From Chromatiales bacterium (GTDB lineage Bacteria; Pseudomonadota; Gammaproteobacteria; SpSt-1174): 64,000 bases of DNA. Numbering within the stretch: position 1 is the first letter of the stretch; each line of letters begins with the position of its first letter. Under the pieces are notes generated by a model, which was given only the letters and a program-made list of their open reading frames with translations, was not told the DNA's origin and searched no databases. Shown here in pieces: positions 27,237-36,545 of this stretch. The stretch covers positions 62,001-126,000 of the forward strand of contig JABURS010000032.1 in assembly GCA_014762505.1 (NCBI GenBank). The letters are read 5' to 3'. The translations under genes and the position numbers were made by a program.

Positions 27237-29456
27237 TTGAAGACTAACTCACCCAAGCAGCCGGCGGCGCCCATCCTGCGGGTGGCCGTCCCCACGCCCC
27301 TGCCGCGCCTGTTCGATTACCTGCCGCCCGTCCGTACGCAGGATCGCATACAGCCGGGTGCGCGGGTGCGCGTGCCCTTCGGGCGGCGCAGCGTCACGGG
27401 CGTGGTGGTCGAGACGGCCGCGACCTCCGACCTTCCGCGCGAGCGCCTGAAACCCGCCAGCGCCCTGCTCGACCCGCAGGGGCTGCTGCCCGGGGACAGC
27501 CTCGACCTGCTGCGCTGGGCCGCCGACTATTATCAGCATCCCCTCGGCGAGGTGATCGCCACCGCCCTGCCCGTGCTGCTGCGCCAGGGGGAGCCCCCCG
27601 AGGTACCGGGCGTGGAAGGCTGGCGCCTCACCCGGACCGGCGAGGACACCGATCCCGCGACCCTGGCCCGCGCACCGCGCCAGCAGCAGCTGTTCGCGCT
27701 TCTCAAACGACAAACAGACGGGCTCACGGCCGACGCCATCGGCGCCGCGCTCGAGCACTGGCGGCCGGCGGCGAAGGCGCTGGCGGACAAGGGGCTGATC
27801 GAACGCGTGCAGCGCGACTGCCTGCTGGCCGCCACCGACCACCCCGCCGCCGCACCCGCGCTCAACGCGGAGCAGGCCGCCGCCGTCGAGGCGATCACCG
27901 GGGCCCTGGGCGGCTTCGCCCCCCTGCTGGTGGAGGGCGTGACCGGCTCGGGCAAGACCGAGGTCTACCTGGCCGCGATCGACGCGGCCCTGGCCTCCGG
28001 GCGCCAGGTGCTGGTGCTGGTGCCCGAGATCGGCCTCACCCCCCAGCTGCTCGCCCGCTTTCGTGCCCGCTTCGCCGTGCCCATCGCCGTGATGCACTCC
28101 GGGCTCAACGACCGCGAGCGCCTCTGTGCCTGGAACATGGCCCGTACCGGGCGCGCGCCCATCGTCATCGGCACGCGCTCGGCGGTGTTCACGCCCCTGC
28201 CGCGGCTCGGCCTGATCGTGGTGGACGAGGAGCACGACGCCTCCTTCAAGCAGCAGGACGGCTTTCGCTACCACGCCCGCGACCTCGCCCTGGTGCGCGC
28301 CCGCAACGCCGGCATCCCCGTGGTGCTCGGCTCGGCCACGCCCTCGCTGGAGTCGCTGGCCAACGCGGAGCGGGGGCTCTACACGCGCCTGCACCTGCCG
28401 AGCCGGGCCGGCGCCGCCCGACCGCCGCGGGTGCGTCTGCTGGACCTGCGCGCCCAGCCGCTGGACGAGGGCCTCGCCCCTGCGCTGATCCAGGGCGTGG
28501 CTCAGACCCTGGCCGCCGGCGGGCAGGTGCTGCTGTTCCTCAACCGCCGCGGCTATGCCCCCACCCTGCTCTGCCACGAGTGCGGCTGGGTGGCCGACTG
28601 CCAGCGCTGCGACGCGCACATGACCTACCACGCCCGCGGCCAGCGCCTGCGCTGCCACCACTGCGGCGCCGAGCGGGCGGTGAACCACCAGTGCCCGGAC
28701 TGCGGCAGCACCGACCTGCGCACCCTGGGCCAGGGCACCGAGCGCCTGGAGGCCGCGCTGAAACGCCTCTTCCCGGACACCGGCATCGTGCGCATCGACC
28801 GCGACACCACGCGACGCAAGCACGCCATGGCCGAGAAGCTCGCGGGCGTGCACAGCGGCGAGCACCAGCTGCTCATCGGCACGCAGATGCTGGCCAAGGG
28901 CCACGACTTCCCGGGGGTCACCCTGGTGGGCCTCATCGACATCGATCAGGGCCTGTTCAGCGCCGACTTTCGCGGGGCCGAGCGCATGGCCCAGCTCATC
29001 GTGCAGGTGGCCGGACGCGCCGGACGCGGCGAGAAACCGGGCGAGGTGATCATCCAGACCCATCACCCGGACCACCCGCTGCTGCTCACCCTGCTGGAGG
29101 GCGGCTACCGCGCCTTCGCCGCCCAGGCCCTGGCCGAACGCCAGGCCGCCGGCCTGCCGCCCTACGGCCACCTCGCCCTGTTCCGCGCCGAGGCGCCGGG
29201 CCCCGAGGCGCCGGCGGGCTTCCTGCAGGCCGTGCGCAACCGCCTGGGCACCACCGGGGAGGTGAGCGTGCTCGGCCCCATACCGGCGCCGATGGAAAAG
29301 CGCGCCGGCCGCTACCGCGCCCAGTTGCTCCTCATGGCTCGCGAGCGCCGCCCGCTGCATGCGCTGCTGCGCACCGTCATGCCCACGCTGGCCGAGCTGC
29401 CCGAGGCCCGCCGCGTGCGCTGGTCGCTGGATGTCGACCCGCAGGAGATGTTCTAG
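27237..29456 (+). CDS. priA: primosomal replication-restart helicase PriA
   Basis: This 739-residue helicase reloads the replisome at stalled forks. The N-terminal DNA-binding region starts VAVPTPLPRLFDYLPP. Walker A is VEGVTGSGKTEVYL near residue 230 and DEEH (VVDEEHDASFK) lies near 330. The zinc-binding insertion has eight cysteines (CHECGWVADCQRCD, CHHCGAE, CPDCGS) near 445-490. Helicase motifs V-VI are GTQMLAKGHDFPGVTLVG and QVAGRAGRGEKPGEVIIQT. The first codon is uncertain: TTG at 27237 keeps the full frame but its GAGG is too close. GTG near 27281 would start MAVPTPLP. The gene lies next to the DnaA-box cluster. Confidence 0.95.
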   Translation: MKTNSPKQPAAPILRVAVPTPLPRLFDYLPPVRTQDRIQPGARVRVPFGRRSVTGVVVETAATSDLPRERLKPASALLDPQGLLPGDSLDLLRWAADYYQHPLGEVIATALPVLLRQGEPPEVPGVEGWRLTRTGEDTDPATLARAPRQQQLFALLKRQTDGLTADAIGAALEHWRPAAKALADKGLIERVQRDCLLAATDHPAAAPALNAEQAAAVEAITGALGGFAPLLVEGVTGSGKTEVYLAAIDAALASGRQVLVLVPEIGLTPQLLARFRARFAVPIAVMHSGLNDRERLCAWNMARTGRAPIVIGTRSAVFTPLPRLGLIVVDEEHDASFKQQDGFRYHARDLALVRARNAGIPVVLGSATPSLESLANAERGLYTRLHLPSRAGAARPPRVRLLDLRAQPLDEGLAPALIQGVAQTLAAGGQVLLFLNRRGYAPTLLCHECGWVADCQRCDAHMTYHARGQRLRCHHCGAERAVNHQCPDCGSTDLRTLGQGTERLEAALKRLFPDTGIVRIDRDTTRRKHAMAEKLAGVHSGEHQLLIGTQMLAKGHDFPGVTLVGLIDIDQGLFSADFRGAERMAQLIVQVAGRAGRGEKPGEVIIQTHHPDHPLLLTLLEGGYRAFAAQALAERQAAGLPPYGHLALFRAEAPGPEAPAGFLQAVRNRLGTTGEVSVLGPIPAPMEKRAGRYRAQLLLMARERRPLHALLRTVMPTLAELPEARRVRWSLDVDPQEMF

Positions 29457-29599
29457 CAGCCGTTGAAAAACGTAGCGAGGATGACCAGATGCAAGACGCA
29501 CGGAGCGCAGCGACCGAGACATATCAAATAGATAGGCGAGGGAGCGAGCACCGCGCAACGCAGCAGATGGTCCACCGCAGTCGTTTTTCAACAGCTGCT
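29455..29599. repeat. 145-bp element with 18-bp terminal inverted repeats
   Basis: AGCAGCCGTTGAAAAACG at the left and its complement (17 of 18 positions) at 29582-29599 enclose about 110 bases without a gene. The element begins inside the priA stop codon and could form a long stem or be a miniature transposable element. Confidence 0.7.
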
Positions 29600-29715
29600 G
29601 GGGAAACCGCAGGGTTTATCACCCCCGCTGTTTCTGTCCCGCCCGCATTTCTTTAGAATGCAGCTTTCGCGCAGGCGCCCCGCGCCCGGCTTTGCAAGAA
29701 ACCAGGAATCGCCCC

Positions 29716-31476
29716 TTGAAAGAGCAACTCGAATCCCTCGTCCGACTCGCCCTCGGCGGCCTCAAGACCGCCGGCGTGCTGCCCGCCGATGCCGACCCGG
29801 AGATCCAGGTCACGCGCACCCGCGACAAGACGCACGGCGACTTCGCCTGCAACATCGCCATGCAGCTCGCCAAGCCGGCACGCCGCAGCCCACGCGACGT
29901 CGCCCAGGCCATCGTCGACCACCTGCCGGCCTCCGACCTGGTGACGAAGGTCGACATCGCCGGCCCCGGATTCATCAACTTCTTCATCGATCCCTCCAGC
30001 ACCCTGAAGGTCATCGACCGCATCCGCGAGCAGGGCGAGCGCTACGGGCGCAGCGAGCTGGGCGCCGGCAAGCGCGTGCAGGTGGAATTCGTCTCCGCCA
30101 ACCCCACCGGGCCGCTGCACGTGGGCCACGGCCGCGGCGCGGCCTACGGCGCCACGGTGGCCAACCTGCTGGCCGCCGTCGGCTTCCGGGTGCACCGCGA
30201 GTACTACGTCAACGACGCCGGCCGGCAGATGAACATCCTCGCCGCCAGCGTGTGGCTGCGCTACCTCGAACACTGCGGCGTGAAACTCACCTTCCCGAGC
30301 AACGGCTACAAGGGCGAATACGTGCGCGACATCGCCGGCATCCTCTTCGACGAGCACGGCGACCAGTGGGCCTGCACCGCCGAGGAGGCCATGCACGACC
30401 TGCCGCCCGACGAGCCGGCCGGCGGCGACAAGGAGGTACACATCGACGCCGTGGTCGAGCGCGCCCGCCACCTGCTGGGCGACAACCGCTACCGCTACGT
30501 CTTCGAACTGGGGCTCAACAGCATCCTCGACGACATCCGCGACGACCTGGCCGAGTTCGGCGTCACCTACGACGAGTGGTATTCCGAGCGCTCGCTCACC
30601 GACAAGGGCGCCGTGAACAAGGCCCTGGAGCGCCTGCGCGACGCCGGCCACGTCTACGAGCAGGACGGCGCGCTCTGGTTCCGCTCCACCGAGTTCGGCG
30701 ACGAGAAGGACCGCGTGGTGCAGCGCGACAACGGCCAGACCACCTATTTCGCCTCCGACATCGCCTACCACATGGACAAGATGGAGCGCGGCTTCGACCG
30801 CGTGATCGACGTGTGGGGCGCCGACCACCACGGCTACGTGCCGCGCGTGAAGGCCGCGCTCCAGGCGCTGGGCGACGACGACGCGAAGCTCGACGTGCTG
30901 CTGGTGCAGTTCGCCATCCTGTACCGCGGCGGCGAGCGCGTGCAGATGTCCACCCGCTCCGGCTCCTTCGTCACCCTGCGCGAGCTGCGCGACGAGGTCG
31001 GCAACGACGCCGCGCGCTTCTTCTACGTGATGCGCAAGTGCGAGCAGCACCTGGACTTCGACCTGGATCTGGCCAAGTCGCAGTCGGCCGACAACCCCGT
31101 CTACTACATCCAGTACGCCCACGCCCGCGTGTGCAGCGTGCTGCGCCAGCTCGCCGAGAAACAGCTCGAACGTGACCCGGCGCGCGGCAGCGCCAACGTG
31201 GAGCGGCTCACCGAGGAGCACGAACAGGACCTCATCACCCTGCTCGCCCGCTACCCCGAGGTGGTCGAGGCCGCCGCGCTCTCCGAAGAGCCGCACCAGC
31301 TCGCGCACTTCCTGCGCGACGTGGCCAACGCCTTCCACACCTACTACAACGCCCACCAGTTCCTGGTGGACGACGCCGCTCTGCGCGATGCGCGCCTGAA
31401 TCTCTGCGAGGCCACCCGCCAGGTGATCCGCAACGGTCTGGAACTTCTCGGCGTCGGCGCCCCCGAAGAGATGTAA
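29716..31476 (+). CDS. argS: arginyl-tRNA synthetase
   Basis: This 586-residue class I synthetase charges tRNA-Arg. The N-terminal Add-1 domain is followed by the signature [19 protein letters not shown] near 115-133, the HIGH-like HVGH motif. [27 protein letters not shown] and [17 protein letters not shown] (in place of KMSKS) come next, and the C-terminal anticodon domain ends [12 protein letters not shown] chose TTG at 29716 (MKEQLESLV) because AGGA lies nine bases upstream and family members begin here; an earlier in-frame TTG at 29692 is the alternative. The stop overlaps the start of the SPOR gene. Confidence 0.96.
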   Translation: MKEQLESLVRLALGGLKTAGVLPADADPEIQVTRTRDKTHGDFACNIAMQLAKPARRSPRDVAQAIVDHLPASDLVTKVDIAGPGFINFFIDPSSTLKVIDRIREQGERYGRSELGAGKRVQVEFVSANPTGPLHVGHGRGAAYGATVANLLAAVGFRVHREYYVNDAGRQMNILAASVWLRYLEHCGVKLTFPSNGYKGEYVRDIAGILFDEHGDQWACTAEEAMHDLPPDEPAGGDKEVHIDAVVERARHLLGDNRYRYVFELGLNSILDDIRDDLAEFGVTYDEWYSERSLTDKGAVNKALERLRDAGHVYEQDGALWFRSTEFGDEKDRVVQRDNGQTTYFASDIAYHMDKMERGFDRVIDVWGADHHGYVPRVKAALQALGDDDAKLDVLLVQFAILYRGGERVQMSTRSGSFVTLRELRDEVGNDAARFFYVMRKCEQHLDFDLDLAKSQSADNPVYYIQYAHARVCSVLRQLAEKQLERDPARGSANVERLTEEHEQDLITLLARYPEVVEAAALSEEPHQLAHFLRDVANAFHTYYNAHQFLVDDAALRDARLNLCEATRQVIRNGLELLGVGAPEEM

Positions 31477-32066
31477 TGGCCACCCGCGACTACAAGCACT
31501 CCGGCAGGAAGAAGCAGAAGCCCGCGCTGCCCGGCTGGGTGTGGCTGCTCTCCGGCCTGGCCATCGGCCTGTTCGTCGCCCTGCTCGTGTACCTGAAGGA
31601 CGCGCCCACGCCCGAGACGGTCACGGCCACGCCGAGCATCAGCGTGAGCAAGGGCACGCAGGACACCCGCGACGTGCGCAAGCCCGACGCCGAGGAGATC
31701 CCCCCGCCGCCCAAGCCGCGCTTCGACTTCTACACCCTGCTGCCCGAGCTGGAAGTGGTGGTGCCGGAAGACGAGATCAGCGGCGAGCGCACGCCCGAGT
31801 CGCGCGAGGCCGCCCCCAAGGTGATGACCGAGGGCGGCCGGTTCATCCTGCAGGCCGGCTCCTTCCGCAAGTTCGAAGAGGCCGACCGCCTCAAGGCCAG
31901 CCTCGCCCTGCTCGGCGTGCAGGCCCACATCCAGAAGGTCGAGGTCAACGACGACACCTGGCACCGCGTGCGCATCGGCCCCATCGCCAGCCTCGCCGAG
32001 ATCAACGACATCCGCTCCCGCCTCAAGGCCAACGACATCGACACGATGCTGTTGAAGGCGCGTTAG
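31476..32066 (+). CDS. SPOR-domain (FtsN-like) membrane protein
   Basis: This 196-residue protein has a short basic cytoplasmic tail (TRDYKHSGRKKQKPALP) and one membrane segment (WVWLLSGLAIGLFVALLVYL). A proline-rich linker leads to a C-terminal SPOR domain (FILQAGSFRKFEEADRLKASLALLG to the end). SPOR domains bind denuded septal peptidoglycan, so it should act at the division site like FtsN. argS-SPOR coupling (TAATG) is conserved in many Gammaproteobacteria, where hslVU often follow; here hslVU are replaced by repeat-rich DNA. Confidence 0.9.
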   Translation: MATRDYKHSGRKKQKPALPGWVWLLSGLAIGLFVALLVYLKDAPTPETVTATPSISVSKGTQDTRDVRKPDAEEIPPPPKPRFDFYTLLPELEVVVPEDEISGERTPESREAAPKVMTEGGRFILQAGSFRKFEEADRLKASLALLGVQAHIQKVEVNDDTWHRVRIGPIASLAEINDIRSRLKANDIDTMLLKAR

Positions 32067-32081
32067 GCGGAAAGTCCAAGC

Positions 32082-32189
32082 GCCACAGAGATCACAGAGA
32101 TCACAGAGATCACAGAGATCACAGAGATCACAGAGATCACAGAGGAACAACATAGCCCGGTTTACCTTTGTGTATGTGCCCTCTGTGGC
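32082..32189. repeat. CACAGAG-family inverted repeat, copy 6, with internal tandem array
   Basis: GCCACAGAG at the left and CCCTCTGTGGC at the right bound the element. The left arm has been expanded into six perfect 9-base units (ATCACAGAG) at 32091-32144. It starts 15 bases after the SPOR gene stop. Confidence 0.85.
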
Positions 32190-32418
32190 TAAAGCAGCCT
32201 CAGGCGCGCAGCGCCGCCCACGCCCGACACCGCTCCTCTCCCCTCCTGCATCACACACCGCCGCAGGAGGCCAGCCCCCTGGCCGATGGGGTTATGCAGC
32301 CAGCCTGGTCGTTATCGCCGAGAGGGCTCGGCTACGAGCAAAGGGGGTTGTTGGTGCGGTGTTTATGCCCTCCGGGTGCGAGCCGCGATTGTCCATGCCT
32401 GGGGCAATGTGCCAGTCC

Positions 32419-32446
32419 TGATCGCGCCTCGCGGCGCTCCTACGAG
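32419..32446. repeat. single REP-like unit
   Basis: GATCGCGCCTCGCGGCGCTCCTACGAG matches the right-hand REP-like unit at 19766-19793 (ATCGCGG..CGCTCCTACGAGAC) and carries an internal GC hairpin. Confidence 0.55.
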
Positions 32447-32456
32447 ACAACGTCCT

Positions 32457-32475
32457 GCTCTGTGACCTCTGTGGC
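32457..32475. repeat. CACAGAG-family half-site
   Basis: CTCTGTGACCTCTGTGGC is a right arm of the CACAGAG family without an evident left partner nearby. The partner may be the array at 32082, giving a nested arrangement. Confidence 0.5.
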
Positions 32476-32634
32476 ACACGGACTTTCCACCTCACACCTG
32501 TATGTGACACGACTCCCACTACGGTGACCTCCACCTTGAAGGCTCGGGCCGGCTTCGGCAGCCTCGACCTGTCCGGCTGTGATGCCGGGCGTGGAATAAC
32601 AAGAAACAAGACATGGAAACCAAAGGAGCAAGTC

Positions 32635-33030
32635 ATGAGTGATCTGTTTACTGCCACGTGGATGGAAAAGTTCCAGAACGAATGGAACGGTGAGAAGGAA
32701 CTGGCCGAGGCCCTGGGCAAGATCGGCTTCAATTCCGTGATCGGCTACGGCTACCCGGAGGATGAGACGCCGCGCGGTGTGCTTCACGTGGAGAACGGCC
32801 AGGCGGTGAAGGCCGGGGCCTACGACGGCGAGGACCTGAACTGGGACCTGCGTGCCAGCCCCGACCAGTGGCAGCACTGGATGCAGAAGGGACCGGGCAT
32901 GACCGGCCTCGGCCTGGCCTTCACCACGGGCAAGCTCAAGTTCAAGAAGGGCGACTACAGCGCGATGGTGAAGGACCCGCGCATGGCCGGGCCCTTCGTC
33001 AAGAGCTTCGACGTGATGTCGCGCATCTAG
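32635..33030 (+). CDS. SCP2 sterol-binding-like domain protein
   Basis: This 131-residue soluble protein has the SCP2-like pattern seen in many small bacterial proteins. A helix FTATWMEKFQNEWNGEKELAEALG is followed by a beta-sheet, the RASPDQWQHWMQKGPGM segment, and FTTGKLKFKKGDYSAMVKDPRMAGPFVKSFDV at the end. The fold binds hydrophobic ligands such as lipids or acyl-CoA. The ATG at 32635 is set by AAGGAG seven bases upstream. It is monocistronic, with its own terminator. Confidence 0.8.
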   Translation: MSDLFTATWMEKFQNEWNGEKELAEALGKIGFNSVIGYGYPEDETPRGVLHVENGQAVKAGAYDGEDLNWDLRASPDQWQHWMQKGPGMTGLGLAFTTGKLKFKKGDYSAMVKDPRMAGPFVKSFDVMSRI

Positions 33031-33050
33031 ACATCCCGCCAGCTAAACGA

Positions 33051-33079
33051 GAAAGCGCCCCGAGGGGCGCTTTCTTTTT
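33051..33079 (+). terminator. rho-independent terminator after the SCP2-like gene
   Basis: GAAAGCGCCC, loop CGAG, GGGCGCTTTC followed by TTTTT: a 10-bp perfect stem 20 bases after the stop. Confidence 0.9.
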
Positions 33080-33110
33080 GCGCATTCTTTTTTTCGGATG
33101 CGCCGCGCCG

Positions 33111-33386
33111 CTAGCCGAAGGTGTAGTGCTTCTTCACCGGCCGGCTCACGCTCCAGGTGCAGGACAGGCCCTCGGGGAAGGTGACGAGATCCCCGGCGCC
33201 GACCTCGACGGGCTCGCCGCCATTGGGGGTGACGGTGACCGCGCCTTCCAGGAAGTAGCAGGTCTCCTCGTCGACGTAGGTCCAGGGGAAGATAGAGGCC
33301 TCCTTGGTCCAGATGGGCCAGTCGTGGACGCCCAGTGCATTCAGGGTGGCCTCGTCGGGGTTGCGTACGACCTTGATCTCGCTCAT
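33111..33386 (-). CDS. small cupin-domain protein (EutQ/DUF861-like)
   Basis: This 91-residue single-domain cupin begins MSEIKVVRNPDEATL. WTYVDEETCYFLEGAVTVTP and VEVGAGDLVTFPEGLSCTW match the Cupin_3 pattern seen in EutQ-related proteins and ureidoglycine aminohydrolase-like proteins. Only part of the usual cupin metal set is present: glutamates but no HxH, so metal binding is uncertain. The ATG at 33386 was chosen over the earlier in-frame start for fit to the family. It lies downstream of pbpC on the same strand, 111 bp away. Confidence 0.8.
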   Translation of the reverse strand: MSEIKVVRNPDEATLNALGVHDWPIWTKEASIFPWTYVDEETCYFLEGAVTVTPNGGEPVEVGAGDLVTFPEGLSCTWSVSRPVKKHYTFG

Positions 33387-33426
33387 GGGCTGACCTCGTC
33401 CGGTTGCGTCAAACCCCAAGGGTAAA

Positions 33427-33441
33427 GGCCCCGACGGGGCC
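33427..33441 (-). terminator. possible weak terminator after pbpC
   Basis: GGCCCC-GTC-GGGGCC on the minus strand, followed by only TTTA, lies between pbpC and the cupin gene. The short T-run makes strong termination doubtful. Confidence 0.35.
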
Positions 33442-33497
33442 GTGACAAACCTTTTTTCCCCGCCCGAATCAACGCCATAACCCGCTGTTTTTCATGC

Positions 33498-35699
33498 CTA
33501 TTTCACCCGGAAGTGCACCATCGGCGTGGGCGTGGCCGTCTCCGAGTCCGCCAGCCACACCCGCGCGGCGGCCTCGTGTTCGCCGCGACGCACCGGCCAC
33601 AGCCAGCGGGTCACCCCCGCCCCCGTGGTGGCCACCCGCTCCCCGTCCACCCACCACTCGGTGCGCTGCGGCTGCACGCCGTCCACCAGGGTCAGGGCGA
33701 AGGCCTCGTGGCCGTCGGGGATGCGCGGGTCCATGGCCAGCAGGAGGCCGGGGCTCGGTTCGGCCAGGCGCAGTTCGGGGGCCAGGCGCACGGGTTCGGG
33801 TGCGCTCTGCGGCGCGGTACCGGCCAGGAACCATTCGTGACGGCTGGCGCAGTCGCCGTCGGCCGCGCGCCCGTCCTCGCGGCAGATCGCCCGGCGTTGC
33901 AGCCGCGGGCTCAGCCACAGCGGGCGCGTGGTCTCGAAGCGGTTGAGCTCGGCGAAGATGGCGCGCAGCACGAGCGCGGGGCCGCTGGCACCGGTGACCT
34001 CGCGCATGGGCCGGTAGTCCAGATTGCCCATCCACACGCCCACCGTGTAGCGGTGGTTGTAGCCCAGGGTCCAGGCGTCGCGGTAGTCGCTGGAGGTGCC
34101 GGTCTTGAGCGCGGTCTCCACCGGCAGGCGCAGCAGGCCGCCGCCGCCGAACTCGAGCCGGCGCGCCTCGGGGTCGGCGAGGATGTTGCCGATCAGCGAG
34201 GCCGCCTGCGGATCGATGACCGCGCGTGCCGGCCGCAGGACGGCCTCCTCCATCAGGCCGGTGAAGGGCCGGTACTGCCCCCGGCGGGCGAGTGCGGCGT
34301 AGGCCCCCACCAGCTCGTAGAGGCTCACCTCGCCGTTGCCCAGCGCCAGGCCGTCGCCGTAGTGGTCCGGGTGGGCCGACAGGCTCTCGATGCCCAGCGC
34401 GTGCAGGCGCGCGAGCAGCGCCTCCACGCCCACGAACTGCGCGGCGCGCACGGCCGGGATGTTGAGCGAGTTGCCCAGGGCCTCGCGCAGGCGCAGCGGG
34501 CCGTAGTGGGTGTTGCTGTAGTTGCGGTAGCGGTGCGAGCCGTGGCCGATCCAGGCGGAGACGGGGGCGTCGTCGATGAGCGTGGCCGCGGTCCAGCCCC
34601 GCTCCAGCGCCAGGGCGTAGACGAAGGGCTTGAGGGTGGAGCCGGGCTGGCGCGGCGTGCGCACGGCGTCGATCCCCAGCCCCTGCGCCGCATCACGGCG
34701 CGCGTTCGCCCAGGCCAGGATCTCGCCGCTCTCGTGGTCCACCACCAGGGCGGCGGCATGGCCGACATCCTGCGTGGCCAGCGCCGCGAGACGGGCGTCG
34801 AGTATGCCCTGCACCGCCTGCTGCAGCCGGGCATCCAGCGTGGTGTGGCGCAGCGCCGATGCCTGCCCCTGCCGGCGTTCCAGGTACTGGATGAACTCGG
34901 GCGCGGCCACCGGCAGGGGCGGCGAGGCACGAAACACCAGCGGGGTCTCCAGGATGCGGGCGTAGGCGGCCGCATCGAGCCGGCCGTCCGCGTGCAGCCG
35001 CGCGGCCAGGCGCCGCAGCGGGGCCTCCAGGCGACCGGGATGGCGATAGGGGTCCCAGGCGCCGGGGGCGCGCACCAGCACCACCAGGGCCAGCATCTCC
35101 TTCGCCGAGAGGGCGTCGAGGTCGCGATCGAAGTAGTAACGGGCCGCCTGCGCCACGCCGCGCCGGCGCGCCCCGTAGGGCACCTGGTTGAGATAGAACT
35201 CGAGGATCTCGCCCTTGCTGAAGCGCCCCTCCAGCGCCCCCGCCTCGAAGCCCTCCAGCCAGCGCGACCAGGGCGTGCGCGGCCGCGGATGCAGCAGGCG
35301 CACGGACTGCTCGGTGAGCGTACTGGCGCCGCGCACCACGCCACCGGCGCGCAGGTTCTGCCAGAGCGCGTGGCCGCGCGCGAGCCAGTCCACACCGTCG
35401 TGGGCGAAGAAGCGCCGGTCCTCGGAAAGGACGAAGGCCTCGACCAGCAACGGCGGCACGGCATGCAGGGCCACCTGCTCGTGCAGGTTCCAGCGGTTGG
35501 CGTAGGTGACGGTGAGCACCTCGCCGTGACGGTCGCGATACTGGGGCCGGGCGTCCCCGGCCGTCACCAGCCGCGCGGGCGGCGGCTCGATGGCCAGCCG
35601 GGTGGCCACGGCCAGCAGCCCCGCCGCGCCCGCAAGAACGGCCAGGCCGGCAATCCCCCAGCGCCACCGTCCCGGGCCCTGCCGTCGTCGCTGCGTCAT
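33498..35699 (-). CDS. pbpC: penicillin-binding protein 1C
   Basis: This 733-residue bifunctional peptidoglycan synthase has a basic N-terminus and one membrane anchor (WGIAGLAVLAGAAGLLAVATRLA). The GT51 transglycosylase has FVLSEDRRFFAHDGVDWLA, RGASTLTEQ and KGEILEFYLNQVPYG. The transpeptidase domain has SxxK (PGSTLKPFVYALA), SxN in GNSLNIPA and KTGT (KTGTSSDYRDAW). A C-terminal beta domain (about 645-733, BiPBP_C type) is characteristic of PBP1C. The ATG at 35699 gives the standard short cytoplasmic tail; the longer frame upstream is antisense to the next gene. No alpha-2-macroglobulin gene, its usual partner, is adjacent. Confidence 0.93.
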   Translation of the reverse strand: MTQRRRQGPGRWRWGIAGLAVLAGAAGLLAVATRLAIEPPPARLVTAGDARPQYRDRHGEVLTVTYANRWNLHEQVALHAVPPLLVEAFVLSEDRRFFAHDGVDWLARGHALWQNLRAGGVVRGASTLTEQSVRLLHPRPRTPWSRWLEGFEAGALEGRFSKGEILEFYLNQVPYGARRRGVAQAARYYFDRDLDALSAKEMLALVVLVRAPGAWDPYRHPGRLEAPLRRLAARLHADGRLDAAAYARILETPLVFRASPPLPVAAPEFIQYLERRQGQASALRHTTLDARLQQAVQGILDARLAALATQDVGHAAALVVDHESGEILAWANARRDAAQGLGIDAVRTPRQPGSTLKPFVYALALERGWTAATLIDDAPVSAWIGHGSHRYRNYSNTHYGPLRLREALGNSLNIPAVRAAQFVGVEALLARLHALGIESLSAHPDHYGDGLALGNGEVSLYELVGAYAALARRGQYRPFTGLMEEAVLRPARAVIDPQAASLIGNILADPEARRLEFGGGGLLRLPVETALKTGTSSDYRDAWTLGYNHRYTVGVWMGNLDYRPMREVTGASGPALVLRAIFAELNRFETTRPLWLSPRLQRRAICREDGRAADGDCASRHEWFLAGTAPQSAPEPVRLAPELRLAEPSPGLLLAMDPRIPDGHEAFALTLVDGVQPQRTEWWVDGERVATTGAGVTRWLWPVRRGEHEAAARVWLADSETATPTPMVHFRVK

Positions 35700-35781
35700 G
35701 AAAATGCGCCCCTCTCCCCTGCACCGCCGGCAACCCGTGGTTATCATGTATCTGTTCTCATCGGCCGACCTGGAGCCCCGC

Positions 35782-36183
35782 ATGCGGCAATACGTGAAGA
35801 CCCTCGGCGCCATCGTCCTGGTGGTCTCGCTCCTGCTGCTGGCCGTGGCGCAGCAGGCCACGCAGGGCATCAGGGCCGATTGCCGCAACACCGAGCTTGG
35901 CCGCGTGGTGTCGCCGGATGCGGCCCATGCGGCCGTGCTCTTCACCCGCGACTGCGGGGACGGCACCGAACCCTCCACCCAGGTGAGCATCGTGCGTGCC
36001 GGGCGCGAGTTCAATCACCTGCCGGGCAACGTGCTCGCCACCCGCCAGGTGGTGGACGGTATCACGCTGACCTGGCGCGACGCCCGCCGCCTGGAGATCG
36101 GCGGCCTGCCCGCCGACGCGGCCGGCGAGCCCATCCGCCAGCGCGCGCAGCTCGAGGACTTCACCATCCATTATCGCCCCTGA
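35782..36183 (+). CDS. small membrane-anchored protein of unknown function
   Basis: This 133-residue protein has an N-terminal hydrophobic segment (YVKTLGAIVLVVSLLLLAVAQQ). The periplasmic part has two cysteines (RADCRNTELGR and FTRDCGDG) and the motif TQVSIVRAGREFNHLPGNVLAT. It resembles the small DUF-type lipoprotein-like proteins in which a short beta domain follows an anchor, but I do not recognise a named family. GGAG six bases before the ATG supports this start over the one at 35746. It overlaps the convergent DUF2784 gene by 13 bases. Confidence 0.65.
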   Translation: MRQYVKTLGAIVLVVSLLLLAVAQQATQGIRADCRNTELGRVVSPDAAHAAVLFTRDCGDGTEPSTQVSIVRAGREFNHLPGNVLATRQVVDGITLTWRDARRLEIGGLPADAAGEPIRQRAQLEDFTIHYRP

Positions 36184-36545
36184 TGCCGGCGGCGGCGCCA
36201 GAGCACGAACCCGTACACCCCCGCGTTCCACGCCAGCGCCGCCAGCCCCAGCACAAGCCCCAGCTGCTCGGACGGGATCTGCGGGTAGACCACGGCACCC
36301 ACGTAGTGCTGGATGAACCCGCCGCTGTAACCCGACTCGCCGGCGAGCGCGCGCAGGCGGTTCTCCCAGGGCGTGAGCGGACACACCCAGTGCATCAGGT
36401 TCACCAGCGCGCCCCAGACGAACACCGGCACGTGCAACAAGGCCCAGCGCCCGTCACGCAGGGCGAGCAGGCCGCCGAAGATCACGAACAGGATGAAGCC
36501 CAGGTGCAGCAACAGCACCGCGTTGGCCAGCCACAGATAGCTCAC
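36171..36545 (-). CDS. DUF2784 membrane protein
   Basis: This 124-residue protein has four hydrophobic segments and the DUF2784 landmarks: ANAVLLLHLGFILFVIFGGLLAL, VPVFVWGALVNLMHWVCPLTPWENRLR and GESGYSGGFIQHYVG. It is an inner-membrane protein of unknown role. The start is GTG at 36545. The open frame continues far upstream but antisense to the transporter operon, so the conserved SYLWLANAV start was taken. It is divergent from the Ni/Co transporter operon across an 81-base gap. Confidence 0.85.
   Translation of the reverse strand: MSYLWLANAVLLLHLGFILFVIFGGLLALRDGRWALLHVPVFVWGALVNLMHWVCPLTPWENRLRALAGESGYSGGFIQHYVGAVVYPQIPSEQLGLVLGLAALAWNAGVYGFVLWRRRRHQGR

Larger units (their letters stand above)
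32067..32634. other. repeat-rich gap without a gene
   Basis: The 568 bases between the SPOR and SCP2-like genes hold CACAGAG copy 6 with its tandem array, a REP-like unit and a CACAGAG half-site. Short reading frames here have no family resemblance, and their composition follows the repeats. Confidence 0.6.

Noticed and set aside
32091-32144. Tandem ATCACAGAG units as a CRISPR array
   Set aside because: Units are 9 bases and contiguous; there are no spacers and no cas genes.
32168-32527. Short plus-strand frames in the repeat-rich gap
   Set aside because: They read through repeats, overlap each other and show no ribosome site or family resemblance.
31476-32634. hslV/hslU expected after the SPOR gene
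   Set aside because: No such genes are present; the next gene is an SCP2-like protein after a repeat-rich gap.
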